Part shown: one piece after another, positions 24,494-34,094 of the stretch
Layout of the letters: the number at the start of each line of letters is the position of its first letter
Position numbering within the stretch: the first letter of the stretch is position 1
Source of the DNA: Streptomyces sp. SAT1
GTDB lineage: Bacteria > Actinomycetota > Actinomycetes > Streptomycetales > Streptomycetaceae
Direction: 5' to 3'
Assembly: GCF_001654495.1 (NCBI RefSeq)
Contig: NZ_CP015849.1
Span: 3,075,501 to 3,139,500, forward strand
Length of the DNA: 64,000 bases
The notes under the pieces: generated by a model
Told to the model about the DNA's origin: nothing
Seen by the model: the letters and a program-made list of their open reading frames with translations, nothing else
Databases searched by the model: none
Made by a program: the position numbers and the translations under genes

Positions 24494-26860
24494 TCAGGCG
24501 GTGGTGCGGGCCGTGCCCGTGCCCTTCTCGGCGTCCAGGGCGTAGACGCAGCGGTCCTTGCTGCACGCGTAGACGACGCCGTCGCGGACCACCGGTGAGC
24601 CGGTGATCTCGCCGCCGGTCGCCAGCTTCCAGCGCAGCCGGCCGTCGTCGGCCTTGAGCGTGTAGAGCAGGCGGTCGGTGGAGCCGAAGTGGATACGGCC
24701 CTCGGCGACCGCCGGGGAGCCGACGATCTCGCCGCCGGACTGGAAGCGCCACTTGGGCGTGCCGGTCACCGCGTCCAGGGTGTAGAGCCCCTTGCCGCTG
24801 CCGACGTGCACATGCCCGGCGGCGACCAGGACCGGGTCGACGGAGGCCCGCGCCTCGGTGGCGATCCGCCAGCGGTCGCGGCCGTCGATGGCGTCCAGGG
24901 CGTAGACGGTGCCGAGGTAGTCGGCGAGGTAGACGCCGCCGCCGGCGACCGCCGGGCCCGGGACGAAGGCGGGCGGCGAGAGGAAGACGGCGGGCGCCTC
25001 GAAGTGCCAGCGGACATGGCCGTTCGCCACGTCGACGGCGAGGACCCGGGTGCCGGCCGAGATGTAGGCGTAGCCGTCGGGTGCCGCCGTGATGCGCACC
25101 GGGACGCCGCCGCAGGAGGCCGCGTCCCCGATCGGGTAGGACCAGCGCTCCTCGCCGGTGCGGGCCTCCAGGGCGCGCAGCCGGGCGTCCTGCCAGACGT
25201 AGACGGTGCCCTCGTGCAGGGCGGGGCCCGCCTCGGGCGACTCGAAGTCGGTCTGGCAGCCGGTGATCTCCCACAGCTTCTGGCCGCCGGCGGCCTCCCA
25301 CGCCTGGACGCCGCCGCCGCGGGTGCCGGTGACGACCGTGCCCCGCTCGGCCTGGATCGTGTACACCCAGGCGTCGGTCGGCAGCCGCCACAGGTCGGCG
25401 CCGTCGCGGGCGTTCAGCGCGAACAGGGTGGGTCCGTCGGAGGCGTGCACGCGGCCGTCGGCGACCGCCATGGACCAGGCGACGTCCCGGGTCTTGAAGC
25501 GGCGGCGGCCGGTGGCCACGTCCAGGGCGTGCACCTCGAAGGAGGTGACGTAGACGAGGTCGGAGGCGACGGCCGGGGTGCCCCAGACGTCGTTGGACAT
25601 CCGGAAGCGCCAGGGGCGCCAGCCGGGCGCGGTCTCCGGCGGCGCGGCGGACGCGGCCGGGACGACGGGCGCCGCGCCGGGACGGGGCTTGGACCAGGTG
25701 GCGGCGAGGCTCGCCTCCGGCGGCGGCGCCTTGACCGCGGCGGCGCGGGCGTCGGCGACGCGCGGGCCGGGGCCGATGGGCGCGGCGGCGCCGGCCAGCC
25801 GCACCGGGCCGCTGTCGGGGGCGCCGACCGGCGCGGGCATCGCGGGCAGCGGCGGCGCCTGCGGGGCCGGGACGGCGGGGTCGTAGGAGGGTGGGGGCGG
25901 CGGGGCCATCGGGGGCCGGGCGCCGTTCGCCGGGCCGCCCGAGGTGGGCGGCGGCGGGAGGAGGCGTCCGCCGCGGCGGGACTCGATCAGGCCGACCGCC
26001 GGGGCGGGCAGCCAGGCGGAGGCGGTGCCGCTGTCGTCGGAGCCGGAGCCGAAGAGGTGCGGCGCGAGCTGCGACTGGAGGTCGGCGGGGGTGGGCCGGG
26101 CCGCCAGCTCCATCTGCATGCAGGACTCGATCAGCGGGCGCAGCTCGTCCGGGAGCCCTTCGAGGTCCGGGCCCTCGCGCAGCAGCATGAAGACGGTCTC
26201 GACCGGGTTGGCGCCGTGGAAGGGCGGGTGTCCGGTGGCGGCGAAGACGAGCATGGAGCCGAGCGAGAACACATCGCTGGCGCCGGTGACGCTGCGCGAG
26301 TCCTTGGCCTGCTCGGGCGACATGTAGGCGGGCGTGCCCACGGCGACGTTCGTCATGGTCAGGCGGGTGTTGGAGACGCCGGAGGCGATACCGAAGTCGA
26401 TCACCCGCGGCCCGTCCTCGACGACGAGCACGTTGGACGGCTTGAGGTCGCGGTGCACGAGCCCGGCGCCGTGGATGGACTGGAGCGCCTCGGCGACGCC
26501 CGCCGCCAGCCAGCGCACCGCCTGCGCGGGCAGCGGCCCGCACTCGGTCACTATCTCCTCCAGCGACGGCGCGGGCACGTAGGCGGTGGCCAGCCAGGGC
26601 ACGGCGGCGCGCGGGTCGGCGTCCACCACCGCGGCCGTGTAGAAGCCGGAGACCGCCCGCGCCGCCTCCACCTCGCGGGTGAAGCGGACCCGGAAGAGCT
26701 GGTCCTCGGCCAGCTCGGTGCGGACCGTCTTGATCGCCACCCGCCGGCCGGACGCCGAGCGCGCGAGATAGACCAGTCCCATGCCGCCGGCGCCCAGCCG
26801 TCCCAGCACCTCGAACGGACCGATCCGCCGCGGATCGTGCTGCGTCAGCTGATCCACCAC
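24494..26860 (-). CDS. afsK: Serine/threonine protein kinase AfsK
   Basis: A 788-residue kinase starting [16 protein letters not shown]; the double GTG at 26860/26857 is the known AfsK start, with GGGGAGG about 10 nt upstream. The kinase domain (about 13-275) has GRLGAGGMG, catalytic Lys44, HRDLKPSN and DFG, with the activation segment [20 protein letters not shown] whose Thr is the autophosphorylation region in AfsK. Residues 280-455 are a Pro/Ala-rich linker; 455-788 form a PQQ-like beta-propeller sensor domain. No transmembrane helix is seen; AfsK is loosely membrane-attached. It phosphorylates AfsR and also affects polar growth. Confidence 0.97.
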   Translation of the reverse strand: MVDQLTQHDPRRIGPFEVLGRLGAGGMGLVYLARSASGRRVAIKTVRTELAEDQLFRVRFTREVEAARAVSGFYTAAVVDADPRAAVPWLATAYVPAPSLEEIVTECGPLPAQAVRWLAAGVAEALQSIHGAGLVHRDLKPSNVLVVEDGPRVIDFGIASGVSNTRLTMTNVAVGTPAYMSPEQAKDSRSVTGASDVFSLGSMLVFAATGHPPFHGANPVETVFMLLREGPDLEGLPDELRPLIESCMQMELAARPTPADLQSQLAPHLFGSGSDDSGTASAWLPAPAVGLIESRRGGRLLPPPPTSGGPANGARPPMAPPPPPSYDPAVPAPQAPPLPAMPAPVGAPDSGPVRLAGAAAPIGPGPRVADARAAAVKAPPPEASLAATWSKPRPGAAPVVPAASAAPPETAPGWRPWRFRMSNDVWGTPAVASDLVYVTSFEVHALDVATGRRRFKTRDVAWSMAVADGRVHASDGPTLFALNARDGADLWRLPTDAWVYTIQAERGTVVTGTRGGGVQAWEAAGGQKLWEITGCQTDFESPEAGPALHEGTVYVWQDARLRALEARTGEERWSYPIGDAASCGGVPVRITAAPDGYAYISAGTRVLAVDVANGHVRWHFEAPAVFLSPPAFVPGPAVAGGGVYLADYLGTVYALDAIDGRDRWRIATEARASVDPVLVAAGHVHVGSGKGLYTLDAVTGTPKWRFQSGGEIVGSPAVAEGRIHFGSTDRLLYTLKADDGRLRWKLATGGEITGSPVVRDGVVYACSKDRCVYALDAEKGTGTARTTA

Positions 26861-27094
26861 TTGCCTGCCACCTCCCCGTACGAGCCGCGCCACCTCCGTG
26901 TGTACGCGGCCCCCGTGCAGCGTCTCACCACCGCACCGCCGTGGCGGCACGCACTCCGATTCTTCCTGGCCGCGGCACTGGTTGCGAACCCGCCGACGAA
27001 CCGGGATGTCCTGGTGTATTTTCGGCGCGGAATGACGGTTTCCCGCCGTGCGGACGGCGTCAGGTGTCCGACCTTCACCGCCCCGCCATTATCT

Positions 27095-27823
27095 TCACCG
27101 CTCCATGACGGCGAAGGACGCCCCCTGGTCGTCGGCGGCGACCGCGACCTTCCCGTACGACGTCTCGAAGAGCGGCACCTGGACCCGGCCGCCGAGCCGG
27201 ACGACCGTGTCGAGGGCGGCACCGGCCTCCTCGACCAGGAAGTGGACGAGGAAGTGCGGGGGCATCTCGGCCGGGAAGACGTCCGCGACCGGGGCCCGGC
27301 CGAAGTCGGGCCGGGCCCCGGGGCCGAACAGGGCCGCGTGGAAGAGGCCGCCGTAGAAGGTGTTCGCGCCCTCGGTGTCGCGGGTGTAGAGCTGGACCCA
27401 GCCGAAGCTGCCCGGCCGGTGGCGGCGGCCGAAGCCCGCGTGCCGCCCCGCCTGCCACAGCCCGAACACGGCGCCCTCCGGACCGGCGGCCAGCACCGCG
27501 GTGCCGTACGGGCCGAGCTGCCGGGGCTCGCCGAGGAGCTGCCCGCCGCCCGCCCGGATCCGCCCGGCCAGCGCCCCGAGGTCCGGGGCGGCGAAGTACA
27601 CCGTCCAGACGGTGGGCATCCGGCCGTCCGACTTCGGGGTGAGCGCCGCGACGGGCTCCCCCTCCAGCAGTGCCACGACGGAGCCGCCGTACGCCTCCTT
27701 CTCCTCGAAGGTCCACCCGAAAAGCTCACCGTAGAAGCGCCGCCCCGCGGCGGTGTCGGGGAGCTGTGCGTCCACCCAGCAGGGGACGCCCTCCGTGTAC
27801 GCGGATGCCCTGTTTTCGGCCAT
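27095..27823 (-). CDS. kbpA: VOC-fold protein, probable KbpA (AfsK-binding inhibitor)
   Basis: A 242-residue protein made of two vicinal-oxygen-chelate (glyoxalase/dioxygenase) modules: residues 10-120 (PCWVDAQLPDTAAGRRFYGELFGW) and 135-242 (FGWVQLYTRDTEGANTFYGGLF). It lies 235 bp upstream of afsK on the same strand. In S. coelicolor a protein of about this size, KbpA, is encoded next to afsK and binds its unphosphorylated form, slowing autophosphorylation; I assign the name by position and size from memory. The metal-binding residues expected of an enzyme are not clearly conserved, which would fit a binding rather than catalytic role. Confidence 0.8.
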   Translation of the reverse strand: MAENRASAYTEGVPCWVDAQLPDTAAGRRFYGELFGWTFEEKEAYGGSVVALLEGEPVAALTPKSDGRMPTVWTVYFAAPDLGALAGRIRAGGGQLLGEPRQLGPYGTAVLAAGPEGAVFGLWQAGRHAGFGRRHRPGSFGWVQLYTRDTEGANTFYGGLFHAALFGPGARPDFGRAPVADVFPAEMPPHFLVHFLVEEAGAALDTVVRLGGRVQVPLFETSYGKVAVAADDQGASFAVMER

Positions 27824-27933
27824 GCCGTCAAAGTAGCCGGGACTGCCGCACCGCGCAGACCAGGCACACCAGCCTCGCAGCGCCCTCGCGACCCATTTGC
27901 AGTCGGCCGAATCGCGCTCCCATCACCCCTCGG

Positions 27934-27939
27934 TAAGCT
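27934..27939 (+). promoter_or_regulatory. Possible -10 box of a leaderless tetR transcript
   Basis: TAAGCT ends 6 nt before the ATG at 27946 and no ribosome-binding site is present (GACGAC lies between). Confidence 0.45.
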
Positions 27940-27945
27940 GACGAC

Positions 27946-28593
27946 ATGACAGGACAAGTGCGTACCGTCGACGGCCGCGTGGCCGGCCGGCGTGGGCAGG
28001 CGACCCGGCAGAAGCTGCTCGACTGCCTCAGCGAGATGCTCAGCTCCTCCCCCTACCGGGACGTCAAGGTCATCGATGTCGCCCGGAAGGCGGGCACTTC
28101 GCCCGCCACCTTCTACCAGTACTTCCCGGACGTCGAGGGCGCCGTCCTGGAGATCGCCGAGCAAATGGCCGCCGAGGGCGCCGATTTGGCCGGGCTGCTC
28201 GAAGGCAGGTCCTGGACCGGCAAGGCGGGCTGGCAGACGGCCCAGGAGATCGTCGACGGCTTCCTGGACTTCTGGCGCCGCAACGACGCGATCCTGCGCG
28301 TGGTCGACCTCGGGGCGGCCGAGGGCGACAAGCGCTTCTACAAGCTCCGTATGAAGATCCTGAACGCGGTGAACGGCTCCCTCGCGGATTCGGTCGCCGA
28401 ACTCCAGTCCAAGGGCAAGGTCGACAAGGACGTGAACCCGGCCGCCGTCGCCGGTTCGCTGGTGACGATGCTCGCCGGTGTCGCCTCGCACCAGAAGGGC
28501 TTCACCTCCTGGGGCGTGAAGCAGGCCGAACTGAAGCCGAACCTCGCGCTGTTGGTGTACCTGGGCGTCACCGGCAGGAAGCCGACGAGATAG
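27946..28593 (+). CDS. TetR-family transcriptional regulator
   Basis: A 215-residue regulator. The N-terminal helix-turn-helix is TRQKLLDCLSEMLSSSPYRDVKVIDVARKAGTSPATFYQYFPDVEGAVLEI (residues 20-70); the remainder is an all-helical ligand-binding domain. It is divergent from the kbpA-like gene with a 122-bp shared gap. The target is unknown; the divergent neighbour is the simplest candidate. It appears to be read from a leaderless mRNA. Confidence 0.93.
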   Translation: MTGQVRTVDGRVAGRRGQATRQKLLDCLSEMLSSSPYRDVKVIDVARKAGTSPATFYQYFPDVEGAVLEIAEQMAAEGADLAGLLEGRSWTGKAGWQTAQEIVDGFLDFWRRNDAILRVVDLGAAEGDKRFYKLRMKILNAVNGSLADSVAELQSKGKVDKDVNPAAVAGSLVTMLAGVASHQKGFTSWGVKQAELKPNLALLVYLGVTGRKPTR

Positions 28594-28648
28594 CGGGCCC
28601 TCCGGCCCGGCGCTGTCACGGCACCTCCAGGCCACAAGTCCTGTCAGG

Positions 28649-28682
28649 CAGGCGGCGGTTCACCCGGGTGGACCGCCGCCTG
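28649..28682. terminator. Bidirectional terminator
   Basis: A 34-nt near-perfect palindrome (arms 28649-28665 and 28666-28682, one wobble pair) between the convergent tetR and lipoprotein genes, followed by TCGTTCT on the plus strand. Confidence 0.7.
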
Positions 28683-28720
28683 TCGTTCTGCGGGGCGCCG
28701 GCCGGTCCGGTCCCCGCTCT

Positions 28721-30142
28721 TCAGGGGGCGACCGTGACGACGGCCTCGTCGTCGGCCGGGTCGGGGTCGCGGCGGCCGGTGCGCTCCCGGTCGCCGGGCG
28801 GGTCCAGCCGGCCCGGCGCGTTGTCCTCGACGCGCACGGTGCCCGTTCCCGGGCCGCCCAGGCGCAGGGTGAACACCAGGGTGTCGGACGCGCCCGGCTC
28901 CAGCGACCGCACCGGGCACCTGTAGGACGCGCCGACGTAGGCGCACAGCGGCTCGTAGGCGTCCTCGTCGATCTCCGCCATCGGCTGCGCGGTCACCCGC
29001 GCGCCCGGCGGCGGGGTGAACACCATCCGCGCCGCGGCGCCCGGATCGCCGGGACCGCCGTTGCGGACGACCAGACGCAGCTCGCGCTCGGTGCCCGGCG
29101 CCCCGTGCAGGGTGACGTCCGAGACCGCGTAGTCGGCGCCCAGCGCGAGGGTCACCGGAACCTGGACCCGGCCCTGCGCGAAGTCGCCGCCCGCGCCTTC
29201 GGTGCCGCCGCGCCCCGTGGCCCGGACGTCGGCGGTCAGGGCGGGCCCTTCGCCGCGGTCGCCGCCGGACAGCCACGCGCTGTACTCGCCAGGACCCACG
29301 TCCAGCGGCCACACCCGCTGCTCGTACCGCGCGTAGATCTTCGTCCGCGAGGCACGCATGCGCAGGGCGGGCCGTACGACGGCCGTCTGCCCCGGCGCGA
29401 TCCGCAGCCCGGGGAACCGGCACACGGCGGTGCGCCCGCCGGCCGTCGGATAACGGCAGTTGGCGTACCGCTGCGCGAAGGACCACGAGTCGTCCAGGGA
29501 CAGCGCGAGGCCCAGGCCCCGGACCGGCAGTTCCCCGGTGTTGCGCACGACGAACGCGCCGGCCACCTCGCTGCCGGGCCGCACGTCCCGCAGCGCTCCG
29601 GGCGTCCGCACCTCGGGCACGGGCTCACCGACGACCACCTCGGTGCGCGCCGTGAGCGGTGTGCCGTCCGAGGTCGTGTACGTGAACCGTACGAAGCCCG
29701 AGTCGCCCACCCTGCTGCCGCGCGCGGCGACCGGTGTGAACCGCACGTTCCCCGTGCGGTTGAGGGAGCCGCCGGTGACCTCGCAGGCGACGCGGGTGGC
29801 GTCGCCCGCGCAGTCCGGGTTGTGCTCGCTCAGCCGCACCGTCTTCTCGGCACCCCGCTCCACCTCGACGGTCAGCCGGTGGGCGCCGGTGGCCGCGTAC
29901 AGGTGCTGGACCTCGACGGGCAGCGGCGCCTTGTCCTCGACGCCCTTCTTGTCGCCGTAGGGGCGCAGATAGTAGACGTCCGGCGCGGACAGCGCGGCCG
30001 GATCGGCCGCGGCGCCGCAGCCGGCCGCCCCCGGCAGCACGGCCAGCAGCGCGAGGACGACGGCCGCCGCCCGTGCCCGCGTCCCGCGCCGCCGCGCCGC
30101 TCCTGCCGTGCCGGTGCCGGTGTCCGTGCCGGTGCCGTCCAT
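28721..30142 (-). CDS. Secreted lipoprotein with DUF11/Ig-like repeat domains
   Basis: A 473-residue protein. ATG 30142 follows GGGAGGGG by 7 nt. After a short GT-repeat and Arg-rich start, a hydrophobic stretch ends in AAGC, a probable lipobox Cys near residue 42. Three or more beta-sandwich segments follow with the DUF11-like pattern (VRNTGELPVRGLGLAL, VVRNGGPGDPGAAARMVFTPPPGARV, LEPGASDTLVFTLRL). Such domains make up cell-surface scaffolds; no catalytic motif is seen. The last 30 residues are polar. The function is unknown. Confidence 0.8.
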   Translation of the reverse strand: MDGTGTDTGTGTAGAARRRGTRARAAAVVLALLAVLPGAAGCGAAADPAALSAPDVYYLRPYGDKKGVEDKAPLPVEVQHLYAATGAHRLTVEVERGAEKTVRLSEHNPDCAGDATRVACEVTGGSLNRTGNVRFTPVAARGSRVGDSGFVRFTYTTSDGTPLTARTEVVVGEPVPEVRTPGALRDVRPGSEVAGAFVVRNTGELPVRGLGLALSLDDSWSFAQRYANCRYPTAGGRTAVCRFPGLRIAPGQTAVVRPALRMRASRTKIYARYEQRVWPLDVGPGEYSAWLSGGDRGEGPALTADVRATGRGGTEGAGGDFAQGRVQVPVTLALGADYAVSDVTLHGAPGTERELRLVVRNGGPGDPGAAARMVFTPPPGARVTAQPMAEIDEDAYEPLCAYVGASYRCPVRSLEPGASDTLVFTLRLGGPGTGTVRVEDNAPGRLDPPGDRERTGRRDPDPADDEAVVTVAP

Positions 30143-30247
30143 GGGTGCGCCCCTCCCCCGGGTGGGTCCCGGCCCCCCCGGCCGGTGGGCCAACCTACTG
30201 CTCCGCCGCGCCGCCGGGGAACCGGGGCCGGTCCGGCCGGCGGTGCC

Positions 30248-30304
<57 letters not shown>

Positions 30305-30305
30305 C

Positions 30306-30311
30306 GATACT
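30306..30311 (+). promoter_or_regulatory. Possible -10 box of a leaderless transcript
   Basis: GATACT ends 6 nt before the ATG at 30318. The place where a -35 box would lie is inside the GGGGTC repeat array. Confidence 0.5.
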
Positions 30312-30317
30312 CGGGGC

Positions 30318-31013
30318 ATGGACACCGATCTCGACGCCCTGCTGAGGTCGCTGCGCGTGTGGGACCCGGAGGTCACCCGGCTGCCCGGGTTCGATCCGCG
30401 CGAGGCGCCCGCCGACCCCCTGGACCTGTTCACCGAGTGGTTCGCGCAGGCGGTGGCGGCCGGTGAGCGGGAGCCGCACACCATGTCCCTGGCGACGGCC
30501 GACGCCGGGGGCGACCCGGACGTACGCGTGGTGATGCTGCACGGCGCCGACGCGCGGGGCTGGGCCTTCGCCACCCACGCGGGCAGCCGCAAGGGCCGCC
30601 AGCTGGCCGACCGCCCGCATGCGGCGCTCCTCTTCTACTGGCCCGTGCTGGGCCGCCAGGTCCGGGTGCGCGGCCCGGTCACCGCCGCGCCCCGTGACGA
30701 GGCCCGGACGGATCTGCACGCCCGCTCGACGGGGGCGCTGGCCGCCGCCCTCACCGGGGCGCAGAGCGAACTCCTCGGCTCCCTCGGCGAGCTGGACCGG
30801 GCCTCGGCCGCGGCCTGGCAGCGCGCCGAGGCCGCACCGGACACGGACGCGCCCTCCTGGACGCTCTACCGGCTGCGCCCCGACGAGGTCGAGTTCTTCC
30901 AGGGCGACGCCCGGCGCCGCCATGTCCGCCTGCGCTACCGGGCGCGGGCGGAACAGGAGGAACGGGAAGGACGGGAGGAGAGCGGCTGGGTGCGGGAGCT
31001 GCTGTGGCCGTGA
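30318..31013 (+). CDS. Pyridoxamine 5'-phosphate oxidase-family protein
   Basis: A 231-residue flavin-binding split-barrel protein. It follows the PdxH layout: DPLDLFTEWFAQAVAAGEREPHTMSLATADAGGDPDVRVVMLHG, GWAFATHAGSRKGRQL, ALLFYWPVLGRQVRVRG, and a C-terminal PDEVEFFQGDARRRHVRLRYR. A second, more canonical PdxH is encoded at 62237-62914, so this one may act on a related substrate. In the PdxH C-terminal motif the usual EFWQG..NRLHDR reads EFFQGDARRRHVR; the PLP-contacting residues are only partly kept. Preceded by a leaderless-type -10 box. Confidence 0.85.
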   Translation: MDTDLDALLRSLRVWDPEVTRLPGFDPREAPADPLDLFTEWFAQAVAAGEREPHTMSLATADAGGDPDVRVVMLHGADARGWAFATHAGSRKGRQLADRPHAALLFYWPVLGRQVRVRGPVTAAPRDEARTDLHARSTGALAAALTGAQSELLGSLGELDRASAAAWQRAEAAPDTDAPSWTLYRLRPDEVEFFQGDARRRHVRLRYRARAEQEEREGREESGWVRELLWP

Positions 31014-31069
31014 GGCCGCTGCCCGGCCCCCGGCGCTCGCACCGGTCCCGCCACCGCCCGGCGCCTTTC

Positions 31070-31109
31070 GGTCGTCGTCCGGTCGTCGTCCGGTCGTCGT
31101 CCGGTCGTC
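31070..31109. repeat. 11-bp tandem repeat at the end of a GNAT gene
   Basis: Three perfect copies of GGTCGTCGTCC (31070-31102) and a partial fourth; the last copy overlaps the stop codon of the minus-strand acetyltransferase gene. Confidence 0.85.
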
Positions 31110-31989
31110 AGCCAGTGAAGGCGTGCACCGCGAAGTCGGAGACCGGGCGGTAGCCGATGCGCTGGTACAGGCCGTTGCTGGTCGGGTTGGCGAGGTCGGT
31201 GAAGAGCAGCACCTCGCGGACGCCGTCCGTCCGCGCCGCGGCCCGGCTGACCTCCGCGGTGACGGCGCCCGCGTAGCCGCGGCCCCGCAGGTGCGCGGGT
31301 GTGTAGACCGCGTTGACCCGGACCTGGCCGGCGACCGGCGGCGAACTTCCGGCCATGGCGACGGGCGTCCCGTCCGGGGTCTCCCAGAACAGCACGTCAC
31401 CGCGCTCGGCACGGTCGGCGGCCCAGTCCGCCGGATCGCGGACGGCCGCCTCGCCGACGGCGATACCGAACTCCACGTACCAGCGGGCCAGCAGCTCCCG
31501 GTCCGCCGCGCCCGCGGAGCGCGCCCGGCCCGGCGGCGCGGGGCGCGGCGCGGTCAGCTCGCCCAGCCGGTACAGCCGCAGCCGCCGCTGGACGGCGGTG
31601 CGGGCGCCGGTGTGCCGCTGCCAGGCCGCGGCGAAGGCGGCGGCCGTGGCGTCGTCGGCGTTCACGCCGGTGAGGCCGCCGCTCCCGGCCTGCTCCCGCC
31701 CGGCCAGTCGCGCCGCCAGTACGTCGGCCTCCTGCCCGGTCAGCGCGGTGAGCACCAGCGGATGCGGCGGCGTACGCAGGAACGCCGCCCGCGCGCCGTG
31801 CCCGTCCGCTCCCGCCAGCACCCCGAACTCGGGGTCGCTCGCGCCGTACACCCCGGACCCGCGGGCGCGCAGGGTCTCCGTCACGGTCAGGTGCACGGTG
31901 TGCTGTGCGGGGCGCGAGCGCAGGAAGTCCCCGGCGCGGTGCAGGAATTCGTCCGGGTCACGGGTGAAGTGCCAGTCGTCGTGGGTCAT
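31108..31989 (-). CDS. GNAT-family N-acetyltransferase (two-part)
   Basis: A 293-residue protein with a GNAT domain in the C-terminal half: VRVNAVYTPAHLRGRGYAGAVTAEVSRAA contains the acetyl-CoA pyrophosphate loop (RGRGYA), followed by LLFTDLANPTSNGLYQRIGYRPV, the classic beta-5/alpha-4 end. The N-terminal 130 residues are a divergent second lobe. Substrate unknown. ATG 31989 begins MTHDDWHFTRDPDEF. Another acetyltransferase gene lies 67 bp upstream on the same strand. Confidence 0.88.
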   Translation of the reverse strand: MTHDDWHFTRDPDEFLHRAGDFLRSRPAQHTVHLTVTETLRARGSGVYGASDPEFGVLAGADGHGARAAFLRTPPHPLVLTALTGQEADVLAARLAGREQAGSGGLTGVNADDATAAAFAAAWQRHTGARTAVQRRLRLYRLGELTAPRPAPPGRARSAGAADRELLARWYVEFGIAVGEAAVRDPADWAADRAERGDVLFWETPDGTPVAMAGSSPPVAGQVRVNAVYTPAHLRGRGYAGAVTAEVSRAAARTDGVREVLLFTDLANPTSNGLYQRIGYRPVSDFAVHAFTG

Positions 31990-32056
31990 GCCTCATGCTC
32001 CGCCGTCGCGCCCGGAGCCGCCTGTGATTTTTCCGGCGCGGCAACGAGGCGGCGGA

Positions 32057-32659
32057 TCAGGGCAGTTCGGGCTCGGGGTCGGTGGCGAGGCGGGCGTGCA
32101 GGTGGCAGTCGCGGAAGGCGTCGTGGCGGCCCGCCTCCCACATGGCGCCGCGCGCGGTGCCCTCGTACGGGTAGCCGCAGCGCTCGGCGACGCGGCAGGA
32201 CGCCTCGTGCCCGACGGCGTGGTCCAGTTCGAGGCGGTGCAGGCCGAACTCGTCGAAGGCCCAGCGTCCCGCGAGGCGCAGCGCGAGGGTCGCGACGCCG
32301 CGGCCCCGGGCCTCGGGCAGCACCCAGTAGCCGACCCGGCCGGACCGCATCGGGCGGCTGAGGACGCTGATCCCGACGTGCCCCAGGGTGGCGCCGGTCG
32401 CCTCGTCCGTGACGCAGAAGGGCATGCCCATGCCGCCCGTGGCGTTGTCCAGGTGGGAGGCGAGCGACTCCCGCGCGTCGGCCGGGCCTTGTTCCCTGAC
32501 CAGCGGGGTGTTCCAGCGCAGGAACTCCGGGTCCGTCCGCCCGCGCAGCCACGCCGCCAGATCGGCCTCGGACTCCAGGTCCCACAGCCGCAGCCGCAGG
32601 CCGTGGCCGCCCAGCACGGGAGCGGGGTCGACGAGGGACTTCTCAGATATCTCGGCCAT
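32057..32659 (-). CDS. GNAT-family N-acetyltransferase (RimJ/RimL-like)
   Basis: A 200-residue protein of the RimJ/RimL type: LRLRLWDLESEADLAAWLRG, GHVGISVLS, GRVGYWVLPEARGRGVATLALRLAGRWAFDEFGLHRLELDHAVGHEASCRVAERCGY. It may acetylate the N-terminus of a protein or a small amine. ATG 32659 was chosen because a -10-like CACAAT (minus strand, 32671-32666) ends 6 nt before it, giving a leaderless start; a longer frame upstream lacks family similarity. Confidence 0.88.
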   Translation of the reverse strand: MAEISEKSLVDPAPVLGGHGLRLRLWDLESEADLAAWLRGRTDPEFLRWNTPLVREQGPADARESLASHLDNATGGMGMPFCVTDEATGATLGHVGISVLSRPMRSGRVGYWVLPEARGRGVATLALRLAGRWAFDEFGLHRLELDHAVGHEASCRVAERCGYPYEGTARGAMWEAGRHDAFRDCHLHARLATDPEPELP

Positions 32660-32665
32660 CCGGCC

Positions 32666-32671
32666 ATTGTG
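32666..32671 (-). promoter_or_regulatory. Possible -10 box of a leaderless GNAT transcript
   Basis: On the minus strand CACAAT ends 6 nt before the ATG at 32659; no ribosome-binding site is seen. Confidence 0.4.
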
Positions 32672-32814
32672 GCCGAATCCACCGGGTCCGACACCTGAGT
32701 TGTCGCGGGGTAGGGCGCTCCGGCCCCGCACGCGGTCGCACATGATCAAGGCGCACGTGATCAATCCGCAACCAATTCCGGTCTTGACCGAGACCCATCA
32801 ACCGGGTGCGTGAT

Positions 32815-32820
32815 TACGCT
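32815..32820 (+). promoter_or_regulatory. Possible -10 box of a leaderless monooxygenase transcript
   Basis: TACGCT ends 7 nt before the ATG at 32828. TTGACC at 32784-32789 is too far away (25 bp) to be its -35 box. Confidence 0.4.
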
Positions 32821-32827
32821 CGCGCTC

Positions 32828-34054
32828 ATGGCCGACTCCCCGTCCACCGCTGCCGCCCCCGCTCCCCCGCCCGTGCCCGCACCCTGGCAGACCGACCGGC
32901 CCGTCTACGTCATCGGGGGCGGTCCGGGCGGCCTGGCCGCCGCGTACGCGCTGCGCGCGCGGGGCGTGCGCGCCGTCGTGCTGGAGCGGTCCGACCGGGT
33001 CGGAGCCTCCTGGCGGGGGCACTACGACCGGCTGCGCCTGCACACCACCCGCCGGCTCTCCGCGCTGCCCGGACTGCCGATCCCGCGCCGGTTCGGCCGC
33101 TGGGTGGCGCGCGACGACGTGGTGCGGTACCTGGAGAAGTACGCCGAGCACCACGAGCTGGAGATCGTGACCGGGGTCGAGGTCTCCCGCGTGGAGCGCA
33201 CCGCCGACGGCACCGGCTGGCTGCTGCGCGCCACCGGCGGCCGGGAGCTGACGGGCACCGCCGTGGTCGTCGCCACCGGCTACAACCACACGCCCCGCCT
33301 GCCCGACTGGCCCGGCCGCGCCGCGTACACCGGCGAGCTGTTGCACGCCTCGGCCTACCGCTCGCCCGGCCCGTACGCCGGCCGGGACGTGCTCGTCGTC
33401 GGCATCGGCAACACCGGCGCCGAGATCGCCGTCGACCTGGTGGAGGGCGGCGCCGCGCGGGTGCGGCTGGCCGTGCGCACCGTCCCGCACCTGCTGCGCC
33501 GCTCGACCGCCGGGTGGCCCGCGCAGTACACCGGCGTGCTGTGCCGGCGGCTGCCCGTCGCGCTCGTCGACCGGCTCGCCGGACCGCTCGGCCGGCTGAG
33601 CGTGCCCGACCTGTCCGCGCACGGCCTGCCCCGCCCGGACACCGGCCTGTACACGCGGGTCGGGCAGGGGGCGATCCCGGTCCAGGACGTCGGTCTGATC
33701 GAGGCCGTGCGCACCGGCCGGGTCGAGATCACGGCCGCCGTCGACGGCTTCGAGGACGGCGAGGTCGTCCTCGCCGACGGTGAGCGGATCCGGCCGGACG
33801 CGGTCATCGCCGCCACCGGCTACTCCCGCGGCCTTGAGCCCCTGGTCGGGCACCTCGGCGTGCTGGACGAGCGCGGTCGGCCGGTGGTGAGCGGGGCGCG
33901 CGCCCCGGCCGGGGCCCCCGGCCTGTACTTCACCGGCTTCACCAACCCCATCAGCGGCATGCTCCGCGAACTGGCCCTGGACGCCCGGAAGATCGCCCGC
34001 GCGGTGGCCCGTTACCAGGCTCGTTCCCAGGCTCGTTCCCGCGCCCGCTCCTGA
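32828..34054 (+). CDS. Flavin-containing monooxygenase-like oxidoreductase
   Basis: A 408-residue FAD/NAD(P)-binding protein: YVIGGGPGGLAAAYALR near residue 27 binds FAD, VLVVGIGNTGAEIAVDL near 195 binds NADPH, and two ATGY motifs (TGYNHTPRLPDW and ATGYSRGLEPLV) are typical of the FMO/Baeyer-Villiger-like group (YUC/CzcO type). The FMO fingerprint F..H is not clearly present, so it may be a CzcO-type oxidase rather than a monooxygenase. The last residues are a QARSQARSRARS repeat caused by a short tandem duplication. An in-frame GTG lies at 32810, but it overlaps the -10 box. Confidence 0.88.
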   Translation: MADSPSTAAAPAPPPVPAPWQTDRPVYVIGGGPGGLAAAYALRARGVRAVVLERSDRVGASWRGHYDRLRLHTTRRLSALPGLPIPRRFGRWVARDDVVRYLEKYAEHHELEIVTGVEVSRVERTADGTGWLLRATGGRELTGTAVVVATGYNHTPRLPDWPGRAAYTGELLHASAYRSPGPYAGRDVLVVGIGNTGAEIAVDLVEGGAARVRLAVRTVPHLLRRSTAGWPAQYTGVLCRRLPVALVDRLAGPLGRLSVPDLSAHGLPRPDTGLYTRVGQGAIPVQDVGLIEAVRTGRVEITAAVDGFEDGEVVLADGERIRPDAVIAATGYSRGLEPLVGHLGVLDERGRPVVSGARAPAGAPGLYFTGFTNPISGMLRELALDARKIARAVARYQARSQARSRARS

Positions 34055-34094
34055 GCGGGCGCGGGGGCGGGGGCGGGCGCCGGGGCGGTACGTC

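Noticed and set aside
24689..27949. A plus-strand frame of over 1000 codons opposite afsK
   Set aside because: It is the mirror of the strongly biased afsK coding sequence; it shows no domains and no ribosome-binding site.
32784..32789. TTGACC as the -35 box of the FMO-like gene
   Set aside because: The spacing to the TACGCT box is 25 bp, too long for a promoter.
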